Assembly: GCA_021848065.1 (NCBI GenBank)
Contig: JAJZNA010000025.1
Location: 1 to 45,126 of the forward strand
Length of the DNA stretch: 45,126 bases
Origin: Microcaldota archaeon
GTDB lineage: Archaea > Micrarchaeota > Micrarchaeia > Micrarchaeales > CABMGC01
Direction of reading: 5' to 3'
Made by a program: the position numbers and the translations under genes. The notes beneath the pieces were generated by a model. The model searched no databases, was not told the origin of the DNA, and was given only the letters and a program-made list of their open reading frames with translations. This document shows, one piece after another, positions 8,026 through 17,165 of the stretch. Every line of letters starts with the position of its first letter. Within the stretch, counting starts at the first letter, position 1.

Positions 8026-8248
8026 GCTTGGTTTAACAAACTTCAAAGTTATAAATACGCAGTGCAGGCTGACAATAGTCTGACCTGTTTCTTGAGCAGA
8101 ATGAATACAGGATAAGCTGGGGCATTATTGGGTGGGGGATACCGTCTCTACACAATAGGGGCATTGGCAGGCGTCACTGCCTGGGGCGAATACGCAGGTG
8201 AATGCAAATTGTTGCAGAAAGGACTTATAAATAGGGAAAACACTGTCT

Positions 8249-8264
8249 TGGTGTAGATACACCA
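8249..8264. terminator. Hairpin downstream of tRNA-Leu
   Basis: TGGTGTA-GA-TACACCA inverted repeat, located 19 bp past the tRNA 3' end on the minus strand and followed there by a short TTTT. It could end tRNA transcription. The rest of 8026-8282 holds a TATA-like TTATAAATA near 8225 but no convincing gene. Confidence 0.35.
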
Positions 8265-8282
8265 TGATGTGGCATAAAGGCA

Positions 8283-8369
8283 TGCAGGGGATGAGATTTG
8301 AACTCATGCATCCACTAAAGGAAACGGGTCCTAAGCCCGTCGCATTTGACCAAGCTCTGCCACCCCTGC
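8283..8369 (-). tRNA. tRNA-Leu (anticodon UAG)
   Basis: 87 nt, no intron. Acceptor GCAGGGG pairs with CCCCTGC, with A73 as discriminator. The anticodon arm is ACGGG-CTTAGGA-CCCGT with anticodon TAG. A long variable arm (TCC..GGA) marks a class II tRNA, and the T arm is ATGAG-TTCAAAT-CTCAT. No CCA is encoded. A symmetric TATA box is centred about 29 bp upstream of its 5' end. Confidence 0.95.
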
Positions 8370-8393
8370 ACCGTAAGCATTATGCCGCAAATC

Positions 8394-8403
8394 AATATAT
8401 ATT
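8394..8403. promoter_or_regulatory. Symmetric TATA box between tRNA-Leu and serS
   Basis: AATATATATT is a perfect palindrome. It is centred 29 bp from the tRNA-Leu 5' end on one side and 37 bp from the serS ATG on the other, so one element may serve both directions. Confidence 0.5.
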
Positions 8404-8434
8404 ATCATGCAGCGATATTAGTTGATGTGTTTTT

Positions 8435-9736
8435 ATGATAACTGCAAGGTATGTGCGTGAGAACCTTGATGCAATAAGGGAGTCTCTGGCCAGAAGGAAG
8501 GCAGAGTATCCTATTGATGAGATACTGAAGCTTGACGATGATGCGAAGAAGATCACGCAGGAGGCGCAGCAGCTAAGGGCGACGAGGAACAGGGGAAGCC
8601 TTGAGGTCGCTGAGCTCAAGAAGGCGGGAAAGGAGGTTGCTGGATCAAAGATGTCGGAGCTTGCCGCAGTGAAGAACAGGATAGAGGAGATAGAGAAGCA
8701 GCTGCCGGAGTACCAGAACAGGATAGAGTTCCTGCTCATGAACATGCCGAACATACTCCACGAATCTGTGCCTTACGGAAAGGATGACACCGAGAACGTT
8801 GAGATAAAGAAGCACGGAACTGAAGGGCCTAGAAAGAATATCGGGCACGAGGAGGCGCTTAAGAAACTGGGGCTGCTCGACACGGAAAAGGCGGCCGAAG
8901 TGGCTGGATCGCGCTTCTACTACCTTAAGGGAGACCTGGTGATGCTTGAGCAGTCATTGATAAGGTTCACGCTGGACAGGATGATAAAGAAAGGCTACCT
9001 GCCTATAGCGCCACCACTCATGATAAAGAAGAAGTACTACAGGGGTGCAACCGCGTTGGGAGACTTCGAGGAGGTGCTCTACAAGGTGACAGACCCCAAG
9101 GAGGCAGAGGGCAAGGGCAATCTTGAGAGGCTCGATGACGAGCTCTTCCTGATAAGCACATCCGAGCATGCCATAGCAGCAATGCTTGCGAATAATACCT
9201 ACTCCGGAAGCGAGCTTCCGCTCAGGTTCGTGGGCATAAGCCCCAATTTCAGGAGGGAGGCTGGAGCCCACGGAAAGGACACTAAGGGAATATTCAGGGT
9301 TCACCAGTTCTACAAGGTGGAACAATTCGTGGTCTCTAGGCCTGAGGACTCGTGGAAGATATTCGAGGAGATGATGGGCAACGCAGAGGAGATATTCCAG
9401 GCGCTTGGGCTTACATACAGGGTGGTTAACATATGCACAGGGGACATAGGCACCGTGGCCGCCAAGAAGTATGACCTTGAAGTTTACATGCCTTACAGCG
9501 GCAAGTACAGGGAGCTCATATCCTGCTCGAACTGCACGGACTGGCAGTCGCAGAGGCTTGACATAAGATACGATGAGCATGGGGAGAGGAAGTATGCATA
9601 CACGCTTAATTCCACGGCCAGCGGCTCCATAGAGCGTGCCATGGTAGCCATAGTGGAGAACTATCTCAATGATGACGGCACAATAACTGTGCCAGAAGTA
9701 CTTGTGCCGTATATGGGCAAGGACAAGATAGGCTAG
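8435..9736 (+). CDS. serS: Seryl-tRNA synthetase
   Basis: 433 aa, standard class II SerRS of the bacterial/common archaeal type rather than the methanogen-specific form. The N-terminal coiled-coil tRNA arm spans about residues 30-110 (LARRKAEYPIDEILKL to IEEIEKQLPEYQ). The catalytic core has motif 2 FRREAGAHGKDTKGIFRVHQFYKVEQF and motif 3 TLNSTASGSIERAMVAIVENY. It charges tRNA-Ser and would act on the tRNA-Ser(UGA) found elsewhere in this window. Followed after 13 bp by a HAD gene and then aRF1, so part of a translation-related operon. Confidence 0.96.
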   Translation: MITARYVRENLDAIRESLARRKAEYPIDEILKLDDDAKKITQEAQQLRATRNRGSLEVAELKKAGKEVAGSKMSELAAVKNRIEEIEKQLPEYQNRIEFLLMNMPNILHESVPYGKDDTENVEIKKHGTEGPRKNIGHEEALKKLGLLDTEKAAEVAGSRFYYLKGDLVMLEQSLIRFTLDRMIKKGYLPIAPPLMIKKKYYRGATALGDFEEVLYKVTDPKEAEGKGNLERLDDELFLISTSEHAIAAMLANNTYSGSELPLRFVGISPNFRREAGAHGKDTKGIFRVHQFYKVEQFVVSRPEDSWKIFEEMMGNAEEIFQALGLTYRVVNICTGDIGTVAAKKYDLEVYMPYSGKYRELISCSNCTDWQSQRLDIRYDEHGERKYAYTLNSTASGSIERAMVAIVENYLNDDGTITVPEVLVPYMGKDKIG

Positions 9737-9749
9737 CGGGATGTGCTTA

Positions 9750-10400
9750 ATGGCGGTGAAGGCGCTAGTTATAGACCTTGATGGCACATTGTATCCTCAC
9801 GAAAAGGAGCTGAGCGCAGACATCGCCAGTGCCGAGAGGATAGATAATTATATTGCAAGGCACAGGCTCAGAAAGATAGGAAAGCAGCTTTCCGAAAGGG
9901 AGAGGAAGAGGCTGATAGGGCAGAGGAAGCTTTCCGCACTGATACTAAGAACGTGCGAGGCGTACGATGTCTCCAGGGAGGGGCTGTCCAGATACGCCTA
10001 TGATATAGACCCGGCGGATTATGGCATAGGGAAGGATGCCAGGCTTACACGGCTGCTAGAAAAGGCGGCAAGGAGATACAGGCTATTCCTTTTCACAAAC
10101 GGCTACCCGAACTGGGTAAGGAAGGTGCTCAAGGCAATAGGTATATCAAAGTTCTTCAATCATAAGAACACAGTGCATATGGGAATGCTCATATACGGCA
10201 TAAAGCCGAGTGCGGGTGCATTCAGGGTCCTTGCTGATGCCGCAGGCGTTGACACGGGCGAGATGCTGCTGATAGATGACAGTGCAAAGAACGTTGCGGC
10301 CGCCAAGAGGCTCGGCATGAAGGCCGTACTTGCGCAAGGCAGCGACGGGATGCCCATATACGCTATACTTGAAGAACTTTGCAAAGGCGCGGAGTCATGA
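9750..10400 (+). CDS. HAD-superfamily phosphatase (pyrimidine 5'-nucleotidase-like)
   Basis: 216 aa from the ATG at 9750; the track start at 9741 adds MCL. HAD motifs are in order: motif I DLDGTLYP with nucleophile Asp, motif II FTNG, the conserved Lys in GIKPSAGAF, and motif IV LLIDDSAKNV. The DxDGTLYP variant and helical cap are typical of the SDT1/pyrimidine 5'-nucleotidase branch, so a nucleotide or small phosphoester substrate is plausible. Its stop overlaps the prf1 ATG by 4 bp (ATGA). Confidence 0.8.
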   Translation: MAVKALVIDLDGTLYPHEKELSADIASAERIDNYIARHRLRKIGKQLSERERKRLIGQRKLSALILRTCEAYDVSREGLSRYAYDIDPADYGIGKDARLTRLLEKAARRYRLFLFTNGYPNWVRKVLKAIGISKFFNHKNTVHMGMLIYGIKPSAGAFRVLADAAGVDTGEMLLIDDSAKNVAAAKRLGMKAVLAQGSDGMPIYAILEELCKGAES

Positions 10401-11590
10401 AGAATGAATATAACATACTAAGGGAGATAAAGAGGCTAAAGACCATAAGGGGTTACGGAACGGAGCTTGTCAGCGTGTACATACCGGCAGGCTTCAACCT
10501 GGCAGAGGAGGTTTCCAGGCTTAGGAACGAACACAGCCAGTCAGGCAACATAAAGTCAAAGTCGGTCAGGAGCAACGTGCAGAGCGCCCTGGACAAGATA
10601 ATGCAGTACCTTAGGCTATACAAGGAGACGCCGAAGAACGGCCTTGCCATATTCGCGGGCAACATATCGGACAATCCGGGCAAGGTGGACATAGAGCTTT
10701 TCTCCATGGAGCCCCCGATACCGCTCAAGATTAACCTTTACAGATGCGACTCCGTCTTCCTGCTGGAGCCTATAGAGACGCTGGTAGGGTCCAAAGACAC
10801 TTACTGCCTGCTCGTTATGGATGGCAGGGAGGCCAGCATAGCCACGCTGAAGGGGTCACACATACAGGTAGTCAAGAAGCTCAACTCCATGGTGCATGCC
10901 AAGGTCAGGAAGGGAGGGCAGTCCGCAGCAAGGTACGAGAGGGTCATAGAGGAGAGCATAGGCCAGTACCACAACAGGGTATCGGACATAATAAACGCAA
11001 CTTACGCTTCAAGCCAGTTCAAGATAAAGGGCCTGGTAGTTGGAGGGCCTGGCCCTGCAAAGGAGAGTTTCATAAAGGACAACACGCTCAACTACCAGAT
11101 CAAGGTCCTTGGGGTGCTTGATACAGGCTACACCGATGAATACGGGCTCCATGAGCTCGTGGAGAAGGCATCGGACCTCCTCAAGGAGCAGGAAGCAGTA
11201 CAGGAGAGGAAGATCATAGAGAGGTTCATGCAGGAGATAGTGAGGAAGGACCTGGCAGTGTACGGGTACGAGGGCACCAAGAAGGCGCTAGAGGCAAAGC
11301 AGGCCAGCACGCTGATACTTAACGATACGCTCCAGCTGGAGGCGGTCACATACAAGTGCAACGCATGCGGAAGCACGATAGAGAGGATGGAGCTTGCAGG
11401 CCACAGGGAGGCCAAGCACGAGGATGGCGGGACGCTCACGATAGTGGCCGTGAAAGACGCCATAGAGGAGCTTATAGACATGGCCGATAAGACCGGGGCC
11501 GAGACCGTCTTCGTCTCAAGCGAGAGTTCGTACGGAAAGGAGTTCATGATGGGCTTCAAAGGTATCGGCGCACTGCTGAGATACCGTTAA
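10397..11590 (+). CDS. prf1: Peptide chain release factor aRF1
   Basis: 397 aa from the ATG at 10397, which overlaps the upstream stop; the track start adds six codons. It reads all three stop codons and triggers peptide release. Decoding-domain motifs NIKSKS (about residues 51-56) and YRCDSVF (the YxCxxxF motif) are intact. The catalytic GGQ lies in RKGGQSAARYER, and domain 3 carries a minimal zinc-site remnant YKCNACGS. Length is normal for the archaeal family. Translational coupling to the HAD gene is likely. Confidence 0.96.
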   Translation: MKNEYNILREIKRLKTIRGYGTELVSVYIPAGFNLAEEVSRLRNEHSQSGNIKSKSVRSNVQSALDKIMQYLRLYKETPKNGLAIFAGNISDNPGKVDIELFSMEPPIPLKINLYRCDSVFLLEPIETLVGSKDTYCLLVMDGREASIATLKGSHIQVVKKLNSMVHAKVRKGGQSAARYERVIEESIGQYHNRVSDIINATYASSQFKIKGLVVGGPGPAKESFIKDNTLNYQIKVLGVLDTGYTDEYGLHELVEKASDLLKEQEAVQERKIIERFMQEIVRKDLAVYGYEGTKKALEAKQASTLILNDTLQLEAVTYKCNACGSTIERMELAGHREAKHEDGGTLTIVAVKDAIEELIDMADKTGAETVFVSSESSYGKEFMMGFKGIGALLRYR

Positions 11591-11695
11591 AAAGCGCGGA
11601 AGGCACCAGACGTACTGCCACTATTCGCTGGTGCGCCCTGCATTTTTAAACGTTGTCGTACAATTAATCTGCGGTGTGGAATCAAGGTGATAGGA

Positions 11696-11944
11696 ATGGG
11701 TCGAAAAGAATTTAGTCTGTACGAGATTGAACAATTCATAAGGGAGGCTGGAGCTGAAAAAGTGACTGAGGATGCTGTAAGGGACCTTGAACGCGAGATA
11801 GAGAAGCTTGCCAACACGCTCGCAAAGAAGGCCAAGGTGTATGCAGAGCACGCGGGGAGGAAGAAGCTGATAAGGACTTCTGATGTGAAGCTTACGCTAA
11901 AGCAGGACTATGTTATGCCTATCACAGGAAGCCGTAAAGCTTGA
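11696..11944 (+). CDS. Archaeal histone
   Basis: 82 aa from the ATG at 11696, preceded by the strong ribosome-binding site AGGTGAT at 11686-11691; the track start is a GTG inside that site. Histone-fold features are EIEQFIREAGAEKVTEDAVRDLEREIEKLANTLAKKAKVYAEHAGRKKLIRTSDVKLTLKQ, with the RT..DV and HAGRKKL DNA-contact segments. It packages chromosomal DNA as dimers or longer filaments. The short N-terminal extension (MGRKEFSLY) is longer than in methanogen histones and a tail of about 10 residues follows helix 3. Its 3' end overlaps the convergent glycosyltransferase gene by 23 bp. Confidence 0.93.
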   Translation: MGRKEFSLYEIEQFIREAGAEKVTEDAVRDLEREIEKLANTLAKKAKVYAEHAGRKKLIRTSDVKLTLKQDYVMPITGSRKA

Positions 11945-12959
11945 GCAGAAGCCCTGCAACAACGAAGACGCCTTCGAGAAGGGTAATGTATGCAGATACC
12001 TCGACCTCGTTTGCGCGCTTGAGGTTCATGACAAGATGGGTAAGGCTGTATATCTTTTTTCCATATGGCGCCTTGAAGGTGCCATCCTTCTGCCTTATGC
12101 CAAGATCAGTTACCTTGAATTTCCTGCGCAGATGCAGCACAAACTCTATTATCCATGGCAGGAATACTATTGCTCCGAAGACTTCGGCGTTGCCCATCAC
12201 CATTATTGCAACGAATGTACCGCCAACTGCGTACGTGAAGCTGTCCCCGGGAATTATCTTTGAGCGGTAGAGATTGAACGGGAGGAATCCTAGTATGGAG
12301 ATGAACAGCAATGCAGATAGAAGGGTGCCCATGCTGTTTCCGTACACTAAAGAGTAGATCAGGAGCCCTAGTGCTGCAACAACCGTAGTGCCCGGCTGCA
12401 ATCCATCGAATCCTCCCAGTAGGTTAACGGCGTTTGAGACGAACACCACTGCAAGAGGTATTATCACAAGAGGGTAAAAATATCCGAAAGATACGCTACC
12501 CACAAAAGGCAGCGATATGTGGCTCACTCCGGCATTTATGGCCATGAGCGGAAGAGCCCCTACCAGGGTCAGTATGGGCTTCTGCCACTGCTTAAGCCCT
12601 TTGCGTATGTCCTTCATGTCTGTGGACTGCACCCTCTGCGACTTCACGTTTATGTCATCAAGGAACCCTACCATTGCTATGAGCACTATGGACAATGATA
12701 CGGCAAGAAGCTGCGCAACGTTCAGTATGGGGCGGTAGACGAAGCTGGCACCGAATGTGTAAGTCAATATGCCCAGAGTTATGGCGAATGCCACGGCAAG
12801 TCCGCCGCTGCTTGCTATCCTTATGGCCTTTCCCTTGTTCCTGTCCTCGGCGATTATGCCTGCTCCGTAAAGGTAATCTATCAGGAACTTTGTCCCGAAG
12901 TATGATGCGAACAGCGTTATCGCTGCAGGAACTATTAGGGTAAGATACGAATCGTACAT
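11922..12959 (-). CDS. MraY/WecA/Alg7-family polyprenyl-phosphate sugar-1-phosphate transferase
   Basis: 345 aa with about ten membrane segments. Family motifs are visible: FLDDINVKSQ (the DDxxK-type Mg-binding loop), NAVNLLGGFDGLQPG (NxxNxxDGxDGL-like) and PGDSFTYAVGG. Enzymes of this family load HexNAc-1-phosphate on dolichyl or undecaprenyl phosphate, the first step of protein N-glycosylation or surface glycan synthesis. A TATA-like TTTTTATAG is centred 27 bp upstream of the ATG, suggesting a leaderless message. Divergent to a membrane GT2, a plausible pathway partner. Confidence 0.85.
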   Translation of the reverse strand: MYDSYLTLIVPAAITLFASYFGTKFLIDYLYGAGIIAEDRNKGKAIRIASSGGLAVAFAITLGILTYTFGASFVYRPILNVAQLLAVSLSIVLIAMVGFLDDINVKSQRVQSTDMKDIRKGLKQWQKPILTLVGALPLMAINAGVSHISLPFVGSVSFGYFYPLVIIPLAVVFVSNAVNLLGGFDGLQPGTTVVAALGLLIYSLVYGNSMGTLLSALLFISILGFLPFNLYRSKIIPGDSFTYAVGGTFVAIMVMGNAEVFGAIVFLPWIIEFVLHLRRKFKVTDLGIRQKDGTFKAPYGKKIYSLTHLVMNLKRANEVEVSAYITLLEGVFVVAGLLLKLYGFL

Positions 12960-13030
12960 TGATAGTGTTAAGAAAGATAGCCTATAAAAACGCTTTCAAA
13001 TAAACCTAAATATGCCGGATTGGTGGATGC

Positions 13031-14110
13031 ATGCTCGCCGTTTACGTTTACATCGCCTTCTCAGTGCTCGTCTTCCTTGGAATGTTCGCAATAGACTTCG
13101 CCCCCAGGGAGCATGGAAAGGCAGCTGCCGTGCGCAAGAGGTTCTTTCCGCGCACGCTGGTTATAGTCCCATGCCGCGGAGTGGATCGCGGAATGGAAGA
13201 GAACCTGAAGTCCATAGGCTGGCAGGATTACCCAAACTACGAGGTGGTTGCGGTTGTGGATTCAAAGTCTGACCCAGCCTCGCAGTGCATATCTAAGGCA
13301 GGGATGCGCGCCATTCATTCTGGATACAGAGGAGGGAAGAGCAGCGGAAAGGTCTTTGCCATACTCTTCGCAATCAGGAAGTTCAGGGACTTTGATGTGT
13401 ACGTTATAGCGGATTCCGATATAAGGGTGGAGAAGAACTGGCTTGCAAACCTCGTGGCACCTCTAGCCTCTGGCGCAGTGGGAGTATCCACCTCATTCCC
13501 CAAGTTCGTTCCCGAAGGAGGTGCATGGTCAAAGGTCAAGATGCTGTGGGGATTTGCAGGGCAGGGAATGATGGAATCTAGGAGGACTAGGTTTGGATGG
13601 GGAGGATCGCTTGCTTTCAGGAAGGAATTGATGGACAGGGAGGCCATAAGGATTCTTTCTAGTTCCAAGTATGCAGTTTCTGATGATATTTCGATAACAA
13701 AGGCGGCTAGGGGAAGAGGCCTGGGGATTGCGTACGTGAAGGATGCGCAGCCGCAGGTGCACTCGGCTGACGACCTGCGCACGTTTGCAGAGTGGTCGAC
13801 AAGGCAGACTGCGCTAAGCATACTGGGCTACAGGAACAACCTCTACTTCGGCATAGCGTTCTATTCCGCTGAGATACTGCTCATGGCGTCTGGAATCGCC
13901 CTCTCATATGCAATATCTCCTGTATTCGTGCTTATGCTAGTGCACTTGGCCAAGAGCGAATGGAAGACCATGGAGAGGGCTGGAAGCCTGGACCCGGCCA
14001 TAGCGCTCATGGTGCCTGCCATGCCATTCATATACCTGATCAACCTCGCTGCAGCTGCAAGAATGAAGAAGATAACTTGGAGAGGGAGGAGCTACAGCCT
14101 TAGGAGCTAG
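13031..14110 (+). CDS. Membrane-anchored family 2 glycosyltransferase
   Basis: 359 aa. An N-terminal membrane helix (VYVYIAFSVLVFLGMFAI) precedes a GT-A domain: IVPCRGVDRGMEENLKSIGWQDYPNYEVVAVVDS, the metal-binding IADSDIR, and the acceptor-side DDISITKAARGRG. Two hydrophobic segments near the C-terminus follow. The arrangement resembles ceramide glucosyltransferase/HpnI-like GT2 enzymes that glycosylate a lipid. GGTGG lies just upstream of the ATG. The 3' end overlaps the aminopeptidase gene by 11 bp on the other strand. Confidence 0.85.
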   Translation: MLAVYVYIAFSVLVFLGMFAIDFAPREHGKAAAVRKRFFPRTLVIVPCRGVDRGMEENLKSIGWQDYPNYEVVAVVDSKSDPASQCISKAGMRAIHSGYRGGKSSGKVFAILFAIRKFRDFDVYVIADSDIRVEKNWLANLVAPLASGAVGVSTSFPKFVPEGGAWSKVKMLWGFAGQGMMESRRTRFGWGGSLAFRKELMDREAIRILSSSKYAVSDDISITKAARGRGLGIAYVKDAQPQVHSADDLRTFAEWSTRQTALSILGYRNNLYFGIAFYSAEILLMASGIALSYAISPVFVLMLVHLAKSEWKTMERAGSLDPAIALMVPAMPFIYLINLAAAARMKKITWRGRSYSLRS

Positions 14111-16652
14111 GCGATGCGTTCGCCCCCATGAAGCGCGTATTGGCTTCTATCATCTCAAGCGTGTTTGCAAGTGCATGTGAGATGTCATCCCTCCAGTTGG
14201 CTTTCGCACTGAAGAATCTGGACACCTCCGCCCGGTCCTTATTGGTATCTAGTCCTGCAAGGTTATCTACATATCTGCCGAGCATGTGGGTTCCGCTAGC
14301 ATGCCTCTTAAGAAGCGACCTCCAGTTGGCCTCGGTCCACTCCAGCATTATCTTCCTTCCTACGGGATTCGATGAGCATATCGCAGGTATGATGTAAGAG
14401 TCCTGCAGCCTTACATTTTCAGAATCGGAATATTCCAGCGACCTTGCCAGCAGGCCCCTGTCCTTGAACATTGCAAGAGCGGCCAGGAGGCGTATCTTCT
14501 CCTCTGGAACGGATTCCCTCTCGTACCTCTTTGTTAGCACGTGTGCAACTCCCTTACCCTCGTTCCATGCGACTATGCGGTACACTGCGCCCCTTATGTT
14601 GGTATCTATCTCGCTACCCTTATCTACGAATGACCAGAACATCTCAGAGGCAATCTTGCCTACGGAGTCGTTGCCAAGCATCGCTGAAGCCATCAGGGCT
14701 GAAGGTCTAAGGAGAGTATCGTGAGGGGCCTCGCCTTTTGCAACCTTCCAGCCGAGCCTGTCCACAAGCTTATTTGAGTATTCAAGCGCAAGCCGGTCTA
14801 CAGACTTGTCCGGGGAGTAGTAGAGCAGGTTATGGAGCCCGTTGAGGTGGCCGAGTATGCTCGCGCTGAGCGGGTACTTGGCATCCATGCAGAAGCTCTC
14901 CACGAAATCCAGGTATCCCTTTACAGGCGTCCTGCCTGACCTGGCGAGGGCGAAGACATCATTCTCTATCCCCCATGAATCTGCAGGGGGCATCTGCCCC
15001 TTCCTTATCCTTTCTCCCAGAATGCTGAGCTCGGGCTCGTCGTAGCTGACGCGGTAGAGCCCATTCTGGCCTGAATTTATCTTGATCCATGGGCTTTTCC
15101 CGGCAGAGATGCGCGCAGCCTTTCCAGCCATGAGGGTTGTGCTCTCCTTGCCCTGCAGGGAGTAGTTGATTGGTATAGGCCAGGTAGACTGGTCCCTTGA
15201 ACCCTTAAGCAGGAAGTACCTTGACTGGCTCAGACTTACCGAACCTCCCCTCCTCGATGCCTGAACAATAGGGTATCCGGGCGTGTCTGTCCAGAACTTG
15301 GCGACCGAATATATGTCCAGCGACTTCCCGCGGCCCTTGGCAGACCTATCCACGGCCTTCCAAAGGTCGTACTTGGTTGCATTTGAATATGAATTTTCGC
15401 GCAGGTACTCCCTGAGGCCGTCCCTGAAAACAGTCTCTCCCGCATAGTGCTCCATCATGTTCAGCACCGTGCCACCCTTCTCGTAGCTTATCTCATCGAA
15501 GAGCTGGTCTATCTCGGACGGAGACCTTACCTGCACGCTTATCGGATGGGTGGACTTGAGCTGGTCAGCGGCAAAGGCCGTGGCGATAGTGTCGCGCAGG
15601 TACTCTATTTTCACGTTCCACTCCGGGAAGACATGGTCATCTGCCTTGGATGCCATGAACGTCGCAAAGCTCTCGTTGAGCCAGAGGTCGTTCCACCAGC
15701 GCATCGTGACAAGGTCCCCGAACCATTGATGCGCAAGTTCGTGGGCTATAACTTCAGCTACGCGCTGCTTCCCAGCAAGCGACGTTTTCTCGTCTGCGAG
15801 AAGTGCGGTCTCCCTGAAGGTTATTGCGCCCCAATTCTCCATGGCCCCTGCTGCGAAGTCTGGGATGCTTATAAGGTCCACCTTTGGAAGTGGATAGGCT
15901 ATGCCAAAATAGTCCTCATAGAACTTTATCAGCTTGATTGCATATTCCAACGGAAGCCTTGCCATCGGCTTGCGTCCTGGAATGGTGAGCACACGTACCT
16001 TGGTCTTGCCGCACATGGCCTCTACGCTGTCATAATTGCCTACGCCCAAATACACAAGGTACGTTGACATCCTTGGCGTCTCCTCGAACCTCACCGCCTT
16101 TGTCTTTCCGTCTAAGGCGGAGGTGCTCCTGATAGGCATGTTCGAGACGCACTCCATCGATTTGCCCACCGTCAGCGTGATATCGAATGTTGCCTTGAAG
16201 GCAGGTTCGTCGAAACATGGGAAGGCATTCCTCGCATTTGCGGCCTCGAACTGGGTAGTCAGGAGAAATCGCTCGGACTTCCCATGCACATACCGGCTCC
16301 TGTAGAAGCCGTACATACGGTCATTGTTTATTCCGGTGAATGCCATGCGTATGGAGATCTTACCGCTGACGGGTGCCTTCAGCTCCAGGCCTATACGCTG
16401 CTTCTCCTTGTAATATCTGACAGTTGCCCCGTTCGCATGGCCGTTTAGGTATACGGCAGCTGAGTTTATCTCAAGCTCGGAGGCATTGAGCAGTATGCTG
16501 CGCGTAGGCTTTTTCACGTCGGCATCTATCTCCACTGTGCCATCGTACTTGAATGTCTTCATGTCGGGCTTGAAGTTGAGGACGTACCTTGAAGGTACGA
16601 CATTGTCTCCAAGCGTCTCGTAGTCTACATTATCTTCAGAATATTCTTTCAT
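14100..16652 (-). CDS. M1-family zinc aminopeptidase (tricorn-interacting factor F2/F3-like)
   Basis: 850 aa, the usual length for the cytosolic M1 family. The exopeptidase motif GAMENWGAITFRE precedes the zinc site HELAHQWFGDLV plus WLNESFA (HExxH-x18-E). The N-terminal beta domain (VPSRYVLNFKPD, RSTSAL, LTTQFEAANARNAFPCFDEPAFKATFDI) and the C-terminal helical domain are complete. It trims N-terminal residues from peptides released by the proteasome. The next upstream gene, a peroxiredoxin, ends only 1 bp from this start, so they are probably cotranscribed. Confidence 0.94.
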   Translation of the reverse strand: MKEYSEDNVDYETLGDNVVPSRYVLNFKPDMKTFKYDGTVEIDADVKKPTRSILLNASELEINSAAVYLNGHANGATVRYYKEKQRIGLELKAPVSGKISIRMAFTGINNDRMYGFYRSRYVHGKSERFLLTTQFEAANARNAFPCFDEPAFKATFDITLTVGKSMECVSNMPIRSTSALDGKTKAVRFEETPRMSTYLVYLGVGNYDSVEAMCGKTKVRVLTIPGRKPMARLPLEYAIKLIKFYEDYFGIAYPLPKVDLISIPDFAAGAMENWGAITFRETALLADEKTSLAGKQRVAEVIAHELAHQWFGDLVTMRWWNDLWLNESFATFMASKADDHVFPEWNVKIEYLRDTIATAFAADQLKSTHPISVQVRSPSEIDQLFDEISYEKGGTVLNMMEHYAGETVFRDGLREYLRENSYSNATKYDLWKAVDRSAKGRGKSLDIYSVAKFWTDTPGYPIVQASRRGGSVSLSQSRYFLLKGSRDQSTWPIPINYSLQGKESTTLMAGKAARISAGKSPWIKINSGQNGLYRVSYDEPELSILGERIRKGQMPPADSWGIENDVFALARSGRTPVKGYLDFVESFCMDAKYPLSASILGHLNGLHNLLYYSPDKSVDRLALEYSNKLVDRLGWKVAKGEAPHDTLLRPSALMASAMLGNDSVGKIASEMFWSFVDKGSEIDTNIRGAVYRIVAWNEGKGVAHVLTKRYERESVPEEKIRLLAALAMFKDRGLLARSLEYSDSENVRLQDSYIIPAICSSNPVGRKIMLEWTEANWRSLLKRHASGTHMLGRYVDNLAGLDTNKDRAEVSRFFSAKANWRDDISHALANTLEMIEANTRFMGANASPSS

Positions 16653-16653
16653 G

Positions 16654-17121
16654 CTAATCTTCCTGAGCTTCCAGATCCTTAATGGACTTTATTATTTCCT
16701 TCTCATGACCCAGAGGAGTCACTTTTGGGAATATCTTAGCTATCCTGCCCTTTTCATCAATTATGTAGGTCTTCCTCAGCGTCCCCGGGCCGAACACCCC
16801 GCGGTTACCATACGCGTCGTACTTCTTGATTGTCTCCCCTGATGCGTCTGAGAGGAGGAGGAATTTAAGCCCGTACTTTTGTACGAATTTGCAGTGCGAC
16901 TCGTATCCATCCTTGCTTACTCCAACAACTGACGCGCCCAGGGAAGCCAGTTCCTTCGTCTTCGAGTTGAATCCTTTTGCCTCGATTGTGCAGCCTGGGG
17001 TGTCGTCCTTTGGATAGAAGTATAGAACAAGATACCTTCCCTTGAATTCGGATATGCTGTGTGGCTTTCCATCAGACCCTTCGAGGCTGAATGATGGAGC
17101 AATAGAGCCTTCTGATAACAT
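16654..17121 (-). CDS. bcp: Peroxiredoxin, BCP/PrxQ type
   Basis: 155 aa. The peroxidatic Cys44 sits in YPKDDTPGCTIEAKGF. The second Cys found five residues later in classical BCP (CTxEACGF) is Lys here, while another Cys appears at 77 in ESHCKFVQKYGL, the helix that holds the resolving Cys in some PrxQ enzymes. It is therefore predicted to reduce peroxides as an atypical 2-Cys enzyme using Cys77. A TATA-like CTTTTATATG lies about 30 bp upstream of the ATG. Upstream is a palindrome (17166-17181) in the divergent promoter region. Confidence 0.92.
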   Translation of the reverse strand: MLSEGSIAPSFSLEGSDGKPHSISEFKGRYLVLYFYPKDDTPGCTIEAKGFNSKTKELASLGASVVGVSKDGYESHCKFVQKYGLKFLLLSDASGETIKKYDAYGNRGVFGPGTLRKTYIIDEKGRIAKIFPKVTPLGHEKEIIKSIKDLEAQED

Positions 17122-17165
17122 ACCTACCGTTGTGATATCCCAGCAAAAACATATAAAAGTTATTA

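Noticed and set aside
8125-8307. Small Cys-containing minus-strand ORF (ends CQCPYCVETVSPTQ)
   Set aside because: It starts inside tRNA-Leu and has no credible start after the TATA-like element, so not supported as a gene.
8954-9787. 277-aa minus-strand ORF
   Set aside because: Runs antisense to serS; the composition is typical of a shadow frame.
15447-16067. 206-aa + strand ORF
   Set aside because: Antisense to the M1 aminopeptidase, whose zinc motif is intact on the other strand.
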